A DNA stretch of 28,646 nucleotides from a virus, in the IMG/VR virus record IMGVR_UViG_3300034168_001243, positions 1-28,646 of that record; one strand, written 5' to 3'. Positions 27,458-28,646 of the stretch are shown here, piece by piece. How positions within the stretch are numbered: position 1 is the first letter of the stretch; each line of letters begins with the position of its first letter. The translations under genes were made by a program, and so were the position numbers. The notes under the pieces are model-generated. The model was not told the origin of the DNA, searched no databases, and saw nothing but the letters and a program-made list of their open reading frames with translations.

Positions 27458-27677
27458 ATTGTTTTATAAGTTCTCTTTCATCTTCAAATACATATCTGTA
27501 TTTTACATCTTTATATTCTTCCATAATGTATGGATTTTGCATTTTTCTAAAAAAGTTTTTATCATCTTTAGTTTCTACTGCTAGAATTAGATGTGAATCT
27601 GTATAACCACATACAATTCCTTGGTATTTATCATGTTTAATTAACATGTTTTTAAATTGATTGAATACTTGTTCCAT
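27435..27677 (-). CDS. Hypothetical protein, first gene of leftward operon, 80 aa
   Basis: I do not recognise a family. The protein is small, soluble and charged. It begins MEQVFNQFKNMLIKHDKYQG, then has a beta-like stretch (IVCGYTDSHLILAVETKDD) and an aromatic-rich second half with NPYIMEEYKDVKYRYVFEDE. It shows no membrane segment or metal-binding motif. It is the promoter-proximal gene of the three-gene leftward cassette and overlaps the helix-turn-helix gene, which suggests a shared regulatory job. A beta/alpha small domain that binds nucleic acid or a partner protein is possible but unsupported. Stop is TAA. Confidence 0.68.
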   Translation of the reverse strand: MEQVFNQFKNMLIKHDKYQGIVCGYTDSHLILAVETKDDKNFFRKMQNPYIMEEYKDVKYRYVFEDERELIKQYANGDRK

Positions 27678-27720
27678 ATTTGTATTGTTTAAAAGGATTG
27701 ATTTTTTAATAAGCGGACTA

Positions 27721-27728
27721 CAAAGATC
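27721..27728 (-). promoter_or_regulatory. Candidate leftward promoter -7 box (GATCTTTG)
   Basis: Read leftward, GATCTTTG differs by one base from the Bacteroidota -7 consensus TAnnTTTG. It sits about 43 bases before the first ATG of the leftward operon. The region 17-25 bases upstream, where a -33 element would fall, overlaps the TTGCAT direct repeat, and no clear TTTG is present there. Confidence 0.3.
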
Positions 27729-27738
27729 AAAAAAATAA

Positions 27739-27754
27739 TTGCATTTAGTTGCAT
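27739..27754. promoter_or_regulatory. TTGCAT direct repeat, candidate operator
   Basis: Two exact TTGCAT copies at 27739-27744 and 27749-27754 start 10 bases apart, placing them on the same face of the helix. They lie in the divergent spacer between a leftward operon that encodes helix-turn-helix-like proteins and the rightward lysis genes. They overlap the expected upstream element of the leftward promoter and touch the rightward TATTTTTG box. Binding by one of the neighbouring regulators is an inference. Confidence 0.4.
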
Positions 27755-27761
27755 ATTTTTG
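27754..27761 (+). promoter_or_regulatory. Candidate rightward promoter -7 box (TATTTTTG)
   Basis: TATTTTTG matches the Bacteroidota -7 consensus TAnnTTTG exactly and lies 82 bases before the holin-like start, in the only sizeable spacer where a rightward promoter for the lysis genes could sit. The -33 element is not clear, and in DNA this AT-rich such octamers arise by chance. Confidence 0.25.
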
Positions 27762-27780
27762 ATATTTATTTTAAAGTTTT

Positions 27781-27821
27781 TTAGTATATTAATAATGAAG
27801 CCATTGTATAGTAAATACTAA
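27781..27821. repeat. Interrupted inverted repeat TTAGTAT...ATACTAA before lysis genes
   Basis: TTAGTAT at 27781-27787 is the exact reverse complement of ATACTAA at 27815-27821. Inside lie a small AATG/CATT stem with an AAGC loop (27794-27805) and an overlapping TAGTA-AA-TACTA dyad (27809-27820). A T-rich tract (TTTTTT at 27823-27828, eight T at 27833-27840) follows up to the holin-like ATG. It could be an operator dyad or a leader RNA structure. AT-only pairing makes a stable hairpin doubtful. Confidence 0.35.
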
Positions 27822-27843
27822 CTTTTTTATTCTTTTTTTTATA

Positions 27844-28281
27844 ATGAAAACATACGCAATTAACATTTTAACAGGATTAGTCTTGTTTTTTACACCTATT
27901 CAGGGTTTATTATTAGGAGTAGGAGCAATTATTATTCTTGATACATTCACAGGAATATTTAAATCTGTAAAAAGAGGAGGATGGAGTTCTATAAAAAGTA
28001 GGATATTATCAAATATAATTAGCAAAATGTTATTATATGAAATATGTATAATTTTATTATATCCAATAGATTATTATTTACTAAACGAATTATTAATACG
28101 TTTAATTTCAATTCAGTTTTTTGCAACAAAATTGACATGTGTAATTTTAATATTTATTGAAGGAGTTTCAATTAAAGAAAACATAGAAGAAGCATTAAAA
28201 ATAAATATTTGGCAACTATTAAGAAATGCAATTAAAAGAGCAAAAGAAGTAAAACAAGATATTAATGAATTAAAATCTTAA
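27844..28281 (+). CDS. Holin-like membrane protein, 145 aa
   Basis: Probable holin: oligomerises in the inner membrane to release or activate the endolysin at lysis. Hydrophobic segments lie at about residues 6-33, 56-80 and 84-107, with a DTFTGIFKSVKRGGWSSIKS loop after the first. This resembles the phage_holin_4-type family in which a D-x-x-T-G motif ends an N-terminal hydrophobic region and a W-S-S-I-K-S stretch follows. A charged helical C-terminal tail (about 110-145, many Lys/Glu) would be cytoplasmic. Length is in the usual range for the family. The start is preceded by a T-rich tract and no Shine-Dalgarno. The spanin-like gene begins 4 bases after its TAA, which supports a lysis cassette. 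Family assignment rests on pattern recognition. Confidence 0.75.
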   Translation: MKTYAINILTGLVLFFTPIQGLLLGVGAIIILDTFTGIFKSVKRGGWSSIKSRILSNIISKMLLYEICIILLYPIDYYLLNELLIRLISIQFFATKLTCVILIFIEGVSIKENIEEALKINIWQLLRNAIKRAKEVKQDINELKS

Positions 28282-28285
28282 AACA

Positions 28286-28646
28286 ATGCAAAAAATTAAA
28301 CCATACATTACTACAATATTAATAGGAATACTACTTCTAATTATACTATTACAAAGATCCTGCACAGGAACTAAAATAATAGATAATAAACCAGAGGTTA
28401 CTGTAAAAATAGATACAGTATATAAACATATTACTCACACAGTAGTTAAGAATGTACCAGTAAAAACATTTGTTTATTTAAAACCAGATGGTCCACAATA
28501 TACTTCAGGTGAAAATATTGACACATGTAGAGCTAGATTTGACTATCTTTTAAAACAACATGCAACTAGAAGAGTCTATCAAGATACATTAAAAATTGAT
28601 AGTCTTGGTACAATTACAATAATTGATACTATTTGGTTAAATAAAT
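28286..28646 (+). CDS. Membrane-anchored spanin-like protein, partial (120 codons, cut by window end)
   Basis: The reading frame opens at ATG 28286 and stays open to the window edge. The product has a short basic N-terminus (MQKIKP), a single hydrophobic segment (about 7-23, YITTILIGILLLIILL) and a Cys at residue 26 (RSCTGTK). A hydrophilic presumed periplasmic part follows, with repeated IDT motifs (KIDTVY, QDTLKID, IIDTIW). N-terminal anchor plus soluble periplasmic domain next to a holin fits an Rz/inner-membrane spanin-type protein. The Cys could alternatively make it a lipoprotein, but QRSC is a poor lipobox. The C-terminus is outside the window, so neither coiled coil nor full length can be judged. 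Confidence 0.6.
   Translation, partial: MQKIKPYITTILIGILLLIILLQRSCTGTKIIDNKPEVTVKIDTVYKHITHTVVKNVPVKTFVYLKPDGPQYTSGENIDTCRARFDYLLKQHATRRVYQDTLKIDSLGTITIIDTIWLNK

Noticed and set aside
27403-27606. Rightward 67-codon ORF with Ser/Tyr/Leu-rich product
   Set aside because: It is antisense to two better supported leftward genes whose overlaps are characteristic of an operon.
1-28646. tRNA genes, CRISPR arrays, insertion sequences
   Set aside because: No cloverleaf-like sequence, no regularly spaced repeats and no transposase or terminal inverted repeats were found by eye; a covariance-model scan would be decisive for tRNAs.

Overview
This AT-rich window looks like part of the late (virion and lysis) region of a crAss-like phage (order Crassvirales) infecting a member of the Bacteroidota. 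Three things support this. First, a giant protein carries the DFDID catalytic signature and the surrounding blocks of the crAss-like virion RNA polymerase, the family of gp66 of Cellulophaga phage phi14:2. Second, that protein is flanked by two other giant, near-contiguous genes of the kind that encode crAss-like cargo (ejected) proteins. Third, no start codon has a convincing Shine-Dalgarno sequence and leaders are A/T-rich, as is usual for Bacteroidota and their phages. TAA, TAG and TGA all end genes here, so the standard code (table 11) applies.

Layout. Positions 10-22649 (about 79% of the window) are three giant rightward genes separated by 17 and 3 bases. They encode a 1561-residue presumed cargo protein, a 4014-residue protein combining a zincin-type metallopeptidase motif with the two-barrel RNA polymerase, and a 1962-residue protein with an N-terminal PD-(D/E)XK/QxxxY nuclease domain and a hydrophobic segment near its C-terminus. 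After a 44-base gap comes a 1094-residue tail fibre-like protein with modular phage-fibre repeats and a YadA-like beta-roll. A 102-residue protein of unknown role follows, then a 47-residue strongly basic protein. A hairpin at 26507-26529 can terminate transcription in both directions.

Positions 26553-27677 hold a compact leftward operon of three small genes with overlapping ends. Two of the products have helix-turn-helix-like N-termini and are probable regulators. A 166-base divergent spacer (27678-27843) contains a TTGCAT direct repeat with 10-base spacing, promoter-like boxes pointing both ways, and an inverted repeat beside a T-rich tract. Rightward transcription then resumes with a holin-like membrane protein and a membrane-anchored, spanin-like protein cut by the window end.

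Working model (inference): the three giant proteins are packaged in the capsid and ejected with the DNA. The polymerase would start early transcription, the metallopeptidase may mature the packaged polyproteins or act in the host, and the nuclease may act on host or phage DNA at entry. The fibre binds the host. The leftward cassette may control its own promoter and the lysis genes downstream. No tRNA, rRNA, CRISPR array or insertion sequence was seen.
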